A stretch of 64,000 nt of DNA from positions 62,001 to 126,000 of the forward strand of contig NZ_SPPC01000006.1 of NCBI RefSeq assembly GCF_004570975.1. The letters run 5' to 3'. Of the stretch, positions 27,461-35,765 are shown one piece after another. The DNA is from Barnesiella sp. WM24 (GTDB lineage Bacteria; Bacteroidota; Bacteroidia; Bacteroidales; Muribaculaceae). The notes beneath the pieces are model-generated. The model had not been told where the DNA came from. It saw only the letters and a program-made list of their open reading frames with translations, and did no database searches. The position numbers were made by a program, and so were the translations under genes. The first letter of the stretch is position 1; each line of letters opens with the position of its first letter.

Positions 27461-28654
27461 ATGAAACTAATAGAAAGACCGTTGTATCTCCGCCAGTTAG
27501 AGGGCTTGATAAACACTCCCGATATTAAGATAATAACGGGAATAAGACGTAGTGGCAAATCCAAACTGTTAGGAGCGTTCTCTGATTATATAGTCAAAAC
27601 AGATGCTACCGCAAACATCATTTATATTGACCTGACAAAAATCAAGTTTGAACATCTGAAAGAGTATCATGCTCTCAACGACTATATAGAGGAAAAATAC
27701 CGGGATGGAGTCAATAATTATCTGATGATTGACGAGGTTCAGCTATGTGAAAAATTCGAGCTGGCTATCAATAGTCTGCACTCAGATGAAAAATACGATA
27801 TCTATCTCACCGGCTCGAATGCGTTTCTTCTAAGCAGTGATCTTGCCACACTGTTTACTGGGCGATACATGGAGATTCACGTTTATCCGTTTAGCTTCAA
27901 GGAGTACTGTGCTTATTTCGATATTGGCGGAGATTATGATGAACATTTCGAGCGTTATATAAAACTTGGAGGACTTTCAGGTTCATATACTTATAAAAAC
28001 GACTCTGACAAAGAGAAGTATATCCGGGATGTTTATGACACAATCCTTATCCGGGATCTTGTAGAGAAATATCGGCTGGGGAGTGCGACCCTTCTAAAAA
28101 AGGTCGCTGAATACCTGATGGACAATGTGAGCAATATATCATCGTCAAGGAATATCAGCAATATCCTTGTGGCAAATGGCACAGAGACCAACTACAAGAC
28201 TGTGGGCAGTTATGTCGACCATCTCTGCCACGCCTTTGTCTTCTATGAGGCCGGAAGGTATGATGTGAGGGGTAAGACCTATCTTCAGTCGCTCAGTAAA
28301 TACTATCTTGCGGATACCGGCATTCGTTTTGCGGTACTTGGCAAACGTAATATGGACTGGGGGCGTATGCTTGAGAACATAGTCTTCATAGAACTGCTAC
28401 GACGCGGATATGATGTCTATGTAGGTAAGCTGTATCAGAAAGAGATTGACTTTGTTGCAATGAAAGGCAATGAGAAATTATACATTCAGGTCAGTGACGA
28501 CATTTCCGGTGAAGAAACATTCCGAAGAGAGATAGAGCCGTTGTTGCAAATACGCGATGCTTATCCCAAGATGCTACTTGCAAGAACCCGACATGAAGCA
28601 AGCGACTATGAAGGCATATCCATTATTGACATTCCACGTTGGTTACTTGACTAG
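27461..28654 (+). CDS. AAA_14/DUF4143 ATP-binding protein
   Basis: This 397-residue protein has an N-terminal AAA_14 domain with Walker A GIRRSGKS near residues 27-34, Walker B YLMIDEVQL near 88, and a sensor-like ITGSNAF. A C-terminal DUF4143 domain follows, ending in a PD-(D/E)XK-like fold: FIELLRRGYDVYVGK, EIDFVA and YIQVS resemble the catalytic core strands. The cellular role of this widespread family is unresolved, and it is often found in variable regions. The gene is clearly more AT-rich than its neighbours, suggesting lateral gain, and is preceded by a promoter box and a hairpin leader. Confidence 0.85.
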   Translation: MKLIERPLYLRQLEGLINTPDIKIITGIRRSGKSKLLGAFSDYIVKTDATANIIYIDLTKIKFEHLKEYHALNDYIEEKYRDGVNNYLMIDEVQLCEKFELAINSLHSDEKYDIYLTGSNAFLLSSDLATLFTGRYMEIHVYPFSFKEYCAYFDIGGDYDEHFERYIKLGGLSGSYTYKNDSDKEKYIRDVYDTILIRDLVEKYRLGSATLLKKVAEYLMDNVSNISSSRNISNILVANGTETNYKTVGSYVDHLCHAFVFYEAGRYDVRGKTYLQSLSKYYLADTGIRFAVLGKRNMDWGRMLENIVFIELLRRGYDVYVGKLYQKEIDFVAMKGNEKLYIQVSDDISGEETFRREIEPLLQIRDAYPKMLLARTRHEASDYEGISIIDIPRWLLD

Positions 28655-28710
28655 CCCGATTTAAGGTATATTCCTGTCAACAGCACAAATATACACCAGA
28701 GCATAAGTAT

Positions 28711-29361
28711 ATGATTGAAAAAAATAACTCTGAGATATTCAAATGCCATTACACGGATGCATCTCGTTATGACCGAATATTTGTCTGGAGTATGGGAATT
28801 GGCTTTATGGTTATTTTTATTCTTTTGCCTCATAATGGCAATATATATCCTTTCCTAATTTTTGGACTGATATCTATGCTTATTCCAATTTGGTTTGAGT
28901 TTATGGTTCATAAGATAAGAACCAAAAGCTACATCGAACTGATTGACAATAAAATTGTGTTCAAAAGATGGATGTGTCGTAAGGTGTCCTATCCGATTGA
29001 TAAAATAGAAAGCATCCAAGTCGTTGATTTTGATACAGACGTTGTCGATAAACAGACACAGGACTATATGTTACCCGTCGCAATGGGAAAAGTCGACCTT
29101 TATCCGCGAAAATGTGTGATAGTATTTTTTGAACGGAAGTGGATAAAAAGCGTGCGACCCGTTTTTTCAATCCGGCGAATCCCGAGTTGTTCGCACAGAC
29201 CCTTGCAGAAATATCCAGTAAAACATATTAGACTAAGTCTGAAAAGGTATGGTCTAATAAAAGTTCTCAGGACTGAAGTTTTGCGAAAAACACAAATGTC
29301 CCAAATGATTTTAACTATGCAACAATCAGTTATATCATGTTTATTGGGATGTTATTTTTGA
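28711..29361 (+). CDS. Two-TM membrane protein with PH-like domain, probably frameshifted
   Basis: The open frame encodes 216 residues. Two membrane helices lie near residues 25-42 and 45-65, and a beta-rich PH-like region follows (SYIELIDNKIVFKRW, SYPIDKIESIQVV). From the six-T run at 29162-29167 onward the frame changes character. Reading one T more gives FFNPANPELFAQTLAEIS, typical of the family's ending, with a stop at 29229-29231. So a single-base deletion, real or an assembly error, has probably replaced the last 20 residues with 66 unrelated ones. Function is unknown. It is AT-rich like the preceding ATPase. Confidence 0.55.
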   Translation: MIEKNNSEIFKCHYTDASRYDRIFVWSMGIGFMVIFILLPHNGNIYPFLIFGLISMLIPIWFEFMVHKIRTKSYIELIDNKIVFKRWMCRKVSYPIDKIESIQVVDFDTDVVDKQTQDYMLPVAMGKVDLYPRKCVIVFFERKWIKSVRPVFSIRRIPSCSHRPLQKYPVKHIRLSLKRYGLIKVLRTEVLRKTQMSQMILTMQQSVISCLLGCYF

Positions 29362-29860
29362 TTAAAAGAGGCTCAGCTACTTTGTAGTGTGAGGAACTAT
29401 GATTAAATTTACATATGGTTAGGTACTGAAAAGTCAGACCTGTGGTAGATTGAAAGACATATCCGGATATTGTCACCAAATCGTTGCAATAATAAAAGTG
29501 GCTATAGCCAACTATCTGATTTAGGTATATTTGGAGCGTAAGGGACAAGTTCCTCCAGCTCCACTTAGCGGGTCGGACAGATTGCCGCAATCGAGTTGCA
29601 GCGATTTTCAATTCTGGTCAACAAAAGTCTAAACAAGGATAAGCCGCACAATATCAACTTATTGTGCGTTTTTTAGTGCCTAAAAATGACGACTCAGGAC
29701 TGTCATCGGAAAGAAAAAAGACCGAATTTTGTTCGGATTGCTTATATCGAACGCACGTTAATAGATGCTATATCAACACACTATGGCTTAGAAAAAACAC
29801 AAAACCCGCCGCTCACAACTTTTTTATCTGTTTGATTTTGTAAGGTATAATAAAATTGGC
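29362..29860. other. AT-rich intergenic region with a tmRNA-3'-end-like remnant and terminator
   Basis: About 500 nt carry no credible gene. At 29530-29566 the sequence TTTGGAGCG, then AGGGACAAGTTCC, then TCCAGCTCCACTTA resembles the 3' end of a Bacteroidetes tmRNA, a frequent integrase target, but no matching 5' GGGGCTG partner is seen. A good terminator follows at 29646-29675. The remaining sequence shows nothing recognisable. Confidence 0.3.
29646..29675 (+). terminator. Intrinsic terminator (CGCACAATA stem)
   Basis: CGCACAATA (29646-29654) and TATTGTGCG (29661-29669) form a perfect 9-bp stem with a 6-nt loop, followed by six T. The nearest upstream plus-strand gene ends about 290-415 nt earlier, so it may belong to a lost gene or RNA. 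Confidence 0.8.
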
Positions 29861-29868
29861 TAATTTTG
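29837..29868 (+). promoter_or_regulatory. cysE promoter: TTTG at -33, TAATTTTG at -7, leaderless start
   Basis: TTTG (29837-29840) and TAATTTTG (29861-29868) are 20 nt apart. ATG 29874 begins only 5 nt after the -7 box, at the expected transcription start, so the mRNA should be leaderless or nearly so. Confidence 0.65.
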
Positions 29869-29873
29869 CAGTA

Positions 29874-30797
29874 ATGTCAGGACTTAACCCCAACCACGAA
29901 GCAAAGCTTCGGGAGGTTGTCGCCGAGCTTTCAGCCGGGGAAAACCTCGTGAATATATGCCCATCACAGTGGCGTGGCGAACCGCTGCCCTCGCAGCAGG
30001 CGGTCAAGGAAATCATTACTCTTTCACGAGCCATAATATTTCCAGGTTTTTTCGGTGACAGTGACGTGACACGCGAAAACCTGCTCTATTTCACCGGATT
30101 GTGGAGCGAGAAGCTCTACAAGCTGCTTGTAGGGCAGATTCACGCCGGGCTTTCGATGGATGTATGCACAGAGGATGCTCCCGAGTTTGAGGCGACCGAG
30201 CGGCAAGCCGCCGCAAAGGCGGCAGAGTTTATGTCGCGGCTTCCCGAGTTGCGCCGCAAGCTCAATGCCGATGTACGCGCCACCTACTACGGTGACCCCG
30301 CAGCGTCGTCAATACAGGAAGTGATATACTGCTATCCGGGCATCCGCGCGATATGCAACTACCGCATAGCCCATGAGCTGGTATTGCTTGAAGTGCCGAT
30401 TATACCGCGCATGATAAGCGAGCTTGCCCACGGCGAGACAGGCGTCGACATCCATCCGGCGGCAACGATAGGGGAGTCGTTTACCATCGACCACGGCACG
30501 GGTATCGTTATAGGAGCCACGGCAATTGTCGGTGACAACGTGAAGATATATCAGGGAGTGACTCTCGGGGCGAAGAGCTTTGACCTTGACAAAAACGGCA
30601 ATCCGGTCAAGGGTGAGCCACGACATCCGATCATAGGAAACAACGTGATCATATATTCCAACGCCTCCATCCTCGGCAGAATCACGATAGGTGACAATGC
30701 CGTAATAGGTGGCAACATATGGGTTACGGAAAATGTGGCCGCCGGGGAGCGGCTCATACAGGCTAAAGCAAATAATGTATTAAGAATAAAACATTGA
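29874..30797 (+). CDS. cysE: Serine O-acetyltransferase
   Basis: This 307-residue enzyme acetylates serine with acetyl-CoA, the first step of cysteine synthesis. The C-terminal left-handed beta-helix is clear from hexapeptide repeats around residues 190-300: DIHPAATIGESF, DHGTGIVIGATAIVGDNV and YQGVTLGAKSF, with catalytic His and Asp. The long N-terminal helical domain is of the larger SAT type common in Bacteroidetes. ATG 29874 is preferred over an upstream in-frame TTG at 29856, because the promoter box overlaps the latter. It heads a five-gene run extending to pdxB. Confidence 0.92.
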   Translation: MSGLNPNHEAKLREVVAELSAGENLVNICPSQWRGEPLPSQQAVKEIITLSRAIIFPGFFGDSDVTRENLLYFTGLWSEKLYKLLVGQIHAGLSMDVCTEDAPEFEATERQAAAKAAEFMSRLPELRRKLNADVRATYYGDPAASSIQEVIYCYPGIRAICNYRIAHELVLLEVPIIPRMISELAHGETGVDIHPAATIGESFTIDHGTGIVIGATAIVGDNVKIYQGVTLGAKSFDLDKNGNPVKGEPRHPIIGNNVIIYSNASILGRITIGDNAVIGGNIWVTENVAAGERLIQAKANNVLRIKH

Positions 30798-32467
30798 TGA
30801 AAACGGAAACTTACGAAATGGTGGCAAAGACCTTCCAGGGTCTTGAAGATGTACTTGCCGACGAACTGCGCTCACTCGGGGCTGAAAATGTGACTCCCGG
30901 AAGGCGAATGGTGGCTTTTGAGGGCGACAAAGAACTTATGTATCGCGCCAACCTCAGCTGCCGCACCGCGTTGCGCATACTGAAACCGATTGTAAAGTTT
31001 ACCGCCGGCGATCCCGACACGCTCTACGAGATGACAAAAGAGTATGACTGGAGCACTCTGCTGACTCCCGACAAGACATTTTCGATAGATTCCGTAGTCA
31101 ACTCGGAGCTGTTCAACCACTCGCGCTATGTAACTTACCGCGTGAAAGACGGCATCGTCGATTTCTTCAAGGATCGCTACGGAGCCGACAAGCGTCCCGG
31201 CGTAAGGCTTCAGGACGCCGACGTGATGATTAACGTACACATCGACGGCAACCGCGTGACGCTCTCCCTTGACTCTTCAGGCGAGTCGCTCCACAAGCGC
31301 GGCTATCGCGTGGCACAGACCGAAGCCCCTATCAACGAAGTGCTTGCCGCCGGCATACTCCTCAAAGCAGGCTACAACGGTGACCGTCCGCTCGTAGACC
31401 CGATGTGTGGCTCGGGCACATTCCTCATCGAGGCAGCCCTCATAGCCGCCAATATCAACCCGGGTGTATATCGCCGCAGTTTCGCTTTCGAGCAGTGGAA
31501 AGACTTTGACGAAGAGCTCTTCGAGAGTCTTTACAACGATGACAGCAACGAGCGCGAACCCGAAAACAAGATTTACGGCGCCGACATCTCGCCCAAGGCA
31601 ATAGCCATAGCCGAAAAAAACATCAAGCAGGCAGGCGTAAGCAAATATATCGACCTCGAGATAAAACCGCTTTCAAAATGGGAAGAGGCTCCCGCCGAAG
31701 GTATTCTCGTCACCAATCCTCCCTATGGAGAGCGCATATCGGTCGACGACATGGACGGTCTATATGAACTCATAGGCAGCAAGCTTAAAAAGGTGTTCAA
31801 GGGTTATCATGCCTGGATTATAGGCTATCAGGACGACTATTTCAAGAAGATCGGTCTTGCCGCATCACAGAAGCTCCCGATGCTCAACGGATCGCTTGAA
31901 TGTGAACTAAGGGAATATGTGATATTTGAAGGCGACTACAAGAGCTTCCGTCGTGAAGGCAACTCTCTCCACACCCGCCAGGAAGGACGTGAGGAACGCG
32001 GAAAGAAAAAAGAGTTCCGACGCATGAGCGATGAAGAATGGCGCACCAATGCCCGCAAAAAAGGATTTGGAGGCAAGGACGGAGACCGTGACGACCGCCG
32101 CAAGGGCAATGGCGACTTCAAGCCGAAGCGCTCGGCTCTGGAAGAAAAATACAAGGCCAAGCCTGTAGGCAAGGCGCGCAGGAAAGAGCGTGAGGAAAGA
32201 GAGACACGCTTCCGCGATGACCGCCGTGGAGAATTTTTCCGCGACGACCGCCGCAAAAAGGACTTCCGCGATGACCGCCGGAAAGACTTCAAGCGTGACG
32301 AACGCCGCAATGAAGAGCCGGAACAGGTATCGGAAAATCCGCTTGCAATACGCCGAAATGCTAAAGCGTTGAAAATGATACGCGGCAAGCAGCCCAGCAT
32401 ACCCGTAATGCGCTCACGCAAAGGGTGGAAACGCGGCGGCGACAACAACAATGACAATAACGAATAA
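30797..32467 (+). CDS. THUMP-domain class I rRNA methyltransferase (RlmL-type N-terminal half/YpsC-like)
   Basis: This protein of about 556 residues starts at ATG 30797, sharing one base with the cysE stop. Residues 1-160 form ferredoxin-like and THUMP RNA-binding regions. A Rossmann methyltransferase follows, with [13 protein letters not shown] near residue 200 and NPPYGER near 310, the N4/N2-type catalytic motif. The family methylates guanine N2 in 23S rRNA (G2445 in E. coli). The last 170 or so residues are an unusually long, highly charged tail with RDDRR-type repeats, probably RNA-binding and disordered. It is coupled to cysE and precedes purD. Confidence 0.85.
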   Translation: MKTETYEMVAKTFQGLEDVLADELRSLGAENVTPGRRMVAFEGDKELMYRANLSCRTALRILKPIVKFTAGDPDTLYEMTKEYDWSTLLTPDKTFSIDSVVNSELFNHSRYVTYRVKDGIVDFFKDRYGADKRPGVRLQDADVMINVHIDGNRVTLSLDSSGESLHKRGYRVAQTEAPINEVLAAGILLKAGYNGDRPLVDPMCGSGTFLIEAALIAANINPGVYRRSFAFEQWKDFDEELFESLYNDDSNEREPENKIYGADISPKAIAIAEKNIKQAGVSKYIDLEIKPLSKWEEAPAEGILVTNPPYGERISVDDMDGLYELIGSKLKKVFKGYHAWIIGYQDDYFKKIGLAASQKLPMLNGSLECELREYVIFEGDYKSFRREGNSLHTRQEGREERGKKKEFRRMSDEEWRTNARKKGFGGKDGDRDDRRKGNGDFKPKRSALEEKYKAKPVGKARRKEREERETRFRDDRRGEFFRDDRRKKDFRDDRRKDFKRDERRNEEPEQVSENPLAIRRNAKALKMIRGKQPSIPVMRSRKGWKRGGDNNNDNNE

Positions 32468-32496
32468 CCAACAACCAATCATCCATAATTACTGAC

Positions 32497-33789
32497 ATGA
32501 GTGCTTATAACATCCTTCTTCTTGGATCCGGTGGCCGTGAATCGGCACTGGCATGGAAAATCAACCAGAGTCAATCGCTTCGCAAGCTGTTCATAGCTCC
32601 CGGCAATGGCGGCACATCACACTATGGAACTAATGTCGACCTTTCACCTCTCGACTTTCCCGCTATTGAAAAGTTTGTAAAAGACAATGATGTCAAGATG
32701 ATTGTCGTAGGTAACGAAGACCCGCTCGTAAACGGCATATATGACTATTTTGAAAACAGCGACCTGCTTGTCGTAGGCCCGAGCAAAGCCGGCGCAGCCC
32801 TTGAAGGCAGCAAAGACTTCGCAAAGCGCTTTATGGAGCGCCACGGCATCCCTACCGCACGCTACCGCAGCTTCTCAGCCGACAACATAGAGGAAGGATA
32901 CAAGTTTCTTGAAACACTGAATCCGCCTTATGTGCTTAAAGCCGACGGTCTTGCCGCAGGAAAGGGAGTGCTGATACTCCCCGGACTCGAAGAGGCTAAA
33001 AAGTCACTTAACGAGATGCTTTCAGGCATGTTTGGAGCGTCATCGGCTACTGTAGTCATCGAAGAGTTCCTTTCAGGCATCGAATGTTCTGTATTTGTAC
33101 TCACTGACGGCAAGGACTATCGCGTGCTTCCCGTAGCAAAAGACTACAAACGCATCGGCGAGGGCGACACAGGCCCCAACACAGGCGGTATGGGGGCGGT
33201 CAGTCCGGTTCCCTTTGCCGACGAGACTTTCATGGAGAAGGTGCGTACACGCATCATCGAGCCGACAATAAAAGGACTTGCCGAAGAGGGCATCACTTAC
33301 CGTGGCTTCATATTCCTCGGGCTAATCAATGTAGGAGGCGAGCCGATGGTAATCGAATACAATGTGAGAATGGGTGACCCCGAGACCGAAGCCGTGATGC
33401 TGCGCATCGAGAGCGATCTCGTAGAGCTGATGGAAGGCGCCGCCAAAGGCAATCTCGGCGACAAGCCCATGATTATAGACCCGCGCACCGCCGTCACCGT
33501 AATGATAGTGTCGGGCGGCTATCCCGGTGACTACCGCAAGGGCATGATTATAGAGGGACTTGACGACGTGCGCGACAGCATCGTGTTTCACGCCGGAACA
33601 AAACACGGGGTAGGCGACCGCATAATCACATCGGGCGGCAGGGTACTCTCGGTAAGCTCCTATGGCAAGGATATAGAGTCGGCGCTTGCACGCAGCTACG
33701 ACAGCATAAAACTTATAAACTTCGACGGAAAATATTTCCGCCGCGACATAGGCAGTGACCTCATGGCACTCCTTGACAGCAACAAGTAG
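32497..33789 (+). CDS. purD: Phosphoribosylamine-glycine ligase (GAR synthetase)
   Basis: This 430-residue ATP-grasp enzyme catalyses the second step of purine synthesis, joining glycine to phosphoribosylamine. It has [15 protein letters not shown] at the N-terminus and FIAPGNGGT next. [11 protein letters not shown] near residue 145 is in the ATP-binding domain, with [12 protein letters not shown] and [15 protein letters not shown] near 285 for metal binding. Length is normal. It begins 29 nt after the methyltransferase gene, and the next gene starts with GTG on the last base of its stop codon. Confidence 0.96.
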   Translation: MSAYNILLLGSGGRESALAWKINQSQSLRKLFIAPGNGGTSHYGTNVDLSPLDFPAIEKFVKDNDVKMIVVGNEDPLVNGIYDYFENSDLLVVGPSKAGAALEGSKDFAKRFMERHGIPTARYRSFSADNIEEGYKFLETLNPPYVLKADGLAAGKGVLILPGLEEAKKSLNEMLSGMFGASSATVVIEEFLSGIECSVFVLTDGKDYRVLPVAKDYKRIGEGDTGPNTGGMGAVSPVPFADETFMEKVRTRIIEPTIKGLAEEGITYRGFIFLGLINVGGEPMVIEYNVRMGDPETEAVMLRIESDLVELMEGAAKGNLGDKPMIIDPRTAVTVMIVSGGYPGDYRKGMIIEGLDDVRDSIVFHAGTKHGVGDRIITSGGRVLSVSSYGKDIESALARSYDSIKLINFDGKYFRRDIGSDLMALLDSNK

Positions 33790-34769
33790 TGAAAGAGCAA
33801 GAGCTTACACGACTGCTACATTCCCGCTACGGTTTCATGCTGATGCTTCTGGTGTCGGTGACAGGAACCGTGGCGGCATGGTTTATGGGCGATGTCGTCC
33901 ACGTAGTCGGCGACAACGGCTTCGGGCTGCCGTCGGCCAACGAATGGATATCAGACAGCGCCGTGTCACTTGCCGTGAGCCTGGGGCTTAACGTAGCCAT
34001 ATCCTTCATGCTCCTGTATCTCAACCGGCGGTTCAACATCATCCGCTCGATGTCGATGCTCTTTGCCGGTATGTTTCTTGTCATGCAGGCAGGACAGCCC
34101 TCGCTGATGGGGCAGCTTTATGACGGATCGGTGATGTGTTTCATAATCCTTCTCACGATAATACCGTTTTTCTCCACGTTCCAGCGCCCCGACCGCACAA
34201 GACGCATATTCCTCTCATTCTTCCTGATAAGCCTGGGGTCGCTGACGAGCTACGCCTATCTGGTCTATCTGATAGTATTCCTCATAGGCTGCTTCCAGAT
34301 GCAGTGTCTGTCGGTGCGCGGACTTCTCGCGGCGGGCACCGGCATAATAACCCCCTACTGGATTCTATGCGGCTTCGGCATTATTTCGCTGTCATCGTTC
34401 ACGATGCCTGAATTTATAAATATATTTGACGCACTTGAAGGGAGAGACCTCGCACAGATAGTCGTGTACACGATTGTCAATCTCATCCTCGGCGTCGGCT
34501 TCGGCATCTTCGACATGATAAAGATATACAGCTACAACGCCCGGGCACGCGCCTACAACGGATTCTGGATAATAATGACCATTATCACCACTTTGTTTGT
34601 TATAGTAGATTATACGAACCTTATAATTTATCTGCCCATTCTGAACTGCTGCACGGCAATACAGATAGGACACTTCTTTACTATCAACAACATGAGGCGC
34701 ACGTATATACCGATATGTTGCATATATGTCATATATATAGTGCTTTATGTATGGAGCGTGACGTTATGA
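33789..34769 (+). CDS. Polytopic membrane protein of unknown function, GTG start
   Basis: This 326-residue protein has about eight to ten hydrophobic helices spread along its length, for example residues 15-33, 60-78, 82-96, 112-128, 138-156, 168-186, 215-235, 255-275 and 295-325. Short basic loops separate them. I recognise no catalytic motif or named family. It starts with GTG overlapping the purD stop by one base and ends overlapping pdxB by four bases. It is thus translationally embedded between a purine and a vitamin B6 gene. An inner-membrane location is all that can be inferred. Confidence 0.7.
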   Translation: MKEQELTRLLHSRYGFMLMLLVSVTGTVAAWFMGDVVHVVGDNGFGLPSANEWISDSAVSLAVSLGLNVAISFMLLYLNRRFNIIRSMSMLFAGMFLVMQAGQPSLMGQLYDGSVMCFIILLTIIPFFSTFQRPDRTRRIFLSFFLISLGSLTSYAYLVYLIVFLIGCFQMQCLSVRGLLAAGTGIITPYWILCGFGIISLSSFTMPEFINIFDALEGRDLAQIVVYTIVNLILGVGFGIFDMIKIYSYNARARAYNGFWIIMTIITTLFVIVDYTNLIIYLPILNCCTAIQIGHFFTINNMRRTYIPICCIYVIYIVLYVWSVTL

Positions 34770-35764
34770 AGATAATAATAGAGAAAAACATCCCCTTTAT
34801 CAAAGGGCTGCTTGAAGACTTTGCCGAGATAAGCTATCTCGCACCTGAAGAAATCACCGCCGAGACAATGCGTGATGCCGACGCGCTTATAACGCGCACA
34901 CGCACACGCTGTGACGCCTCACTGCTTGACGGCTCCAAATGCCGGTTCATAGCCACGGCTACGATAGGCACCGACCATATAGACCTCGATTACTGCCGCA
35001 GTCATGGAATCACGGTTAAAAACGCCCCTGGATGCAATGCTCCAGCCGTGGCTCAGTATGTATTTGCCGCGATAGCGAAAACACGCGGACTGGACAAGGA
35101 TTTCACGCTCGGAGTCGTAGGCGCCGGACATGTAGGGTCGATAATCGTAGACTGGGCGCGACGCATGGGGATAAAGACACTCGTGTGTGACCCCCCGAGA
35201 GCCGACGCCGAGGGCAAAGACGGATTCACCACGATGGAGGAGATTGCTGAAAAGTGTGATGTAATCACCTTCCACACCCCCCTTACCAAGGATGGGAAAT
35301 ACCCAACCTACCATCTTCTTGACCGTGATTTTGTAAACCGGCTGGCACGCCGCCCCGTCATCATCAACAGTGCGCGCGGTCCTGTCACCGACAATACCGC
35401 GATTATCGAAGGGCTGAGCGACGGCAAGATAGGTCATGCCGTCATGGACTGCTGGGAGGGAGAGCCGGGTATTTCACGCGTGCTGCTTGAAAAAGCGGCT
35501 ATAGCCACCCCCCATATAGCAGGCTACTCGAGAGAGGGTAAAATACGCGCCACGCGCATGGCTCTTGACGCCGTTATCTCCCATTTCGGGCTGCCCTATG
35601 TGGAGATGACCGAGAAAGCACCCTCAGGAATTGCCTCCGATGTGACTTTTGAATCGGTTGCCGGAAGCTATGACCCTCTTGTCGACACCGCTGCATTAAA
35701 GGAGTCGCCGGAATCGTTTGAGAAACTCCGCAACAACTACAACTATCGCCCTGAAGCCCGATAA
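34766..35764 (+). CDS. pdxB: 4-phosphoerythronate dehydrogenase
   Basis: A 332-residue D-2-hydroxyacid dehydrogenase results from ATG 34766, which overlaps the previous stop by 4 nt. PdxB oxidises 4-phosphoerythronate in pyridoxal phosphate synthesis. Signatures are ATIGTDHIDLDYCRSHGI, the NAD-binding GVVGAGHVGS near residue 115, CDPPRADAEG, INSARGP with the catalytic arginine near 205, and ATPHIAGYSREGK with the catalytic histidine near 250. It is complementary in pathway to pdxJ at 24272. It converges with the GH43 gene with one nucleotide between the stops. Confidence 0.93.
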   Translation: MKIIIEKNIPFIKGLLEDFAEISYLAPEEITAETMRDADALITRTRTRCDASLLDGSKCRFIATATIGTDHIDLDYCRSHGITVKNAPGCNAPAVAQYVFAAIAKTRGLDKDFTLGVVGAGHVGSIIVDWARRMGIKTLVCDPPRADAEGKDGFTTMEEIAEKCDVITFHTPLTKDGKYPTYHLLDRDFVNRLARRPVIINSARGPVTDNTAIIEGLSDGKIGHAVMDCWEGEPGISRVLLEKAAIATPHIAGYSREGKIRATRMALDAVISHFGLPYVEMTEKAPSGIASDVTFESVAGSYDPLVDTAALKESPESFEKLRNNYNYRPEAR

Positions 35765-35765
35765 A

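Noticed and set aside
29330-29611. 93-codon open frame on the minus strand in the AT-rich gap
   Set aside because: No promoter, no recognisable family, and it overlaps the end of the plus-strand frame and the tmRNA-like segment; most likely chance.
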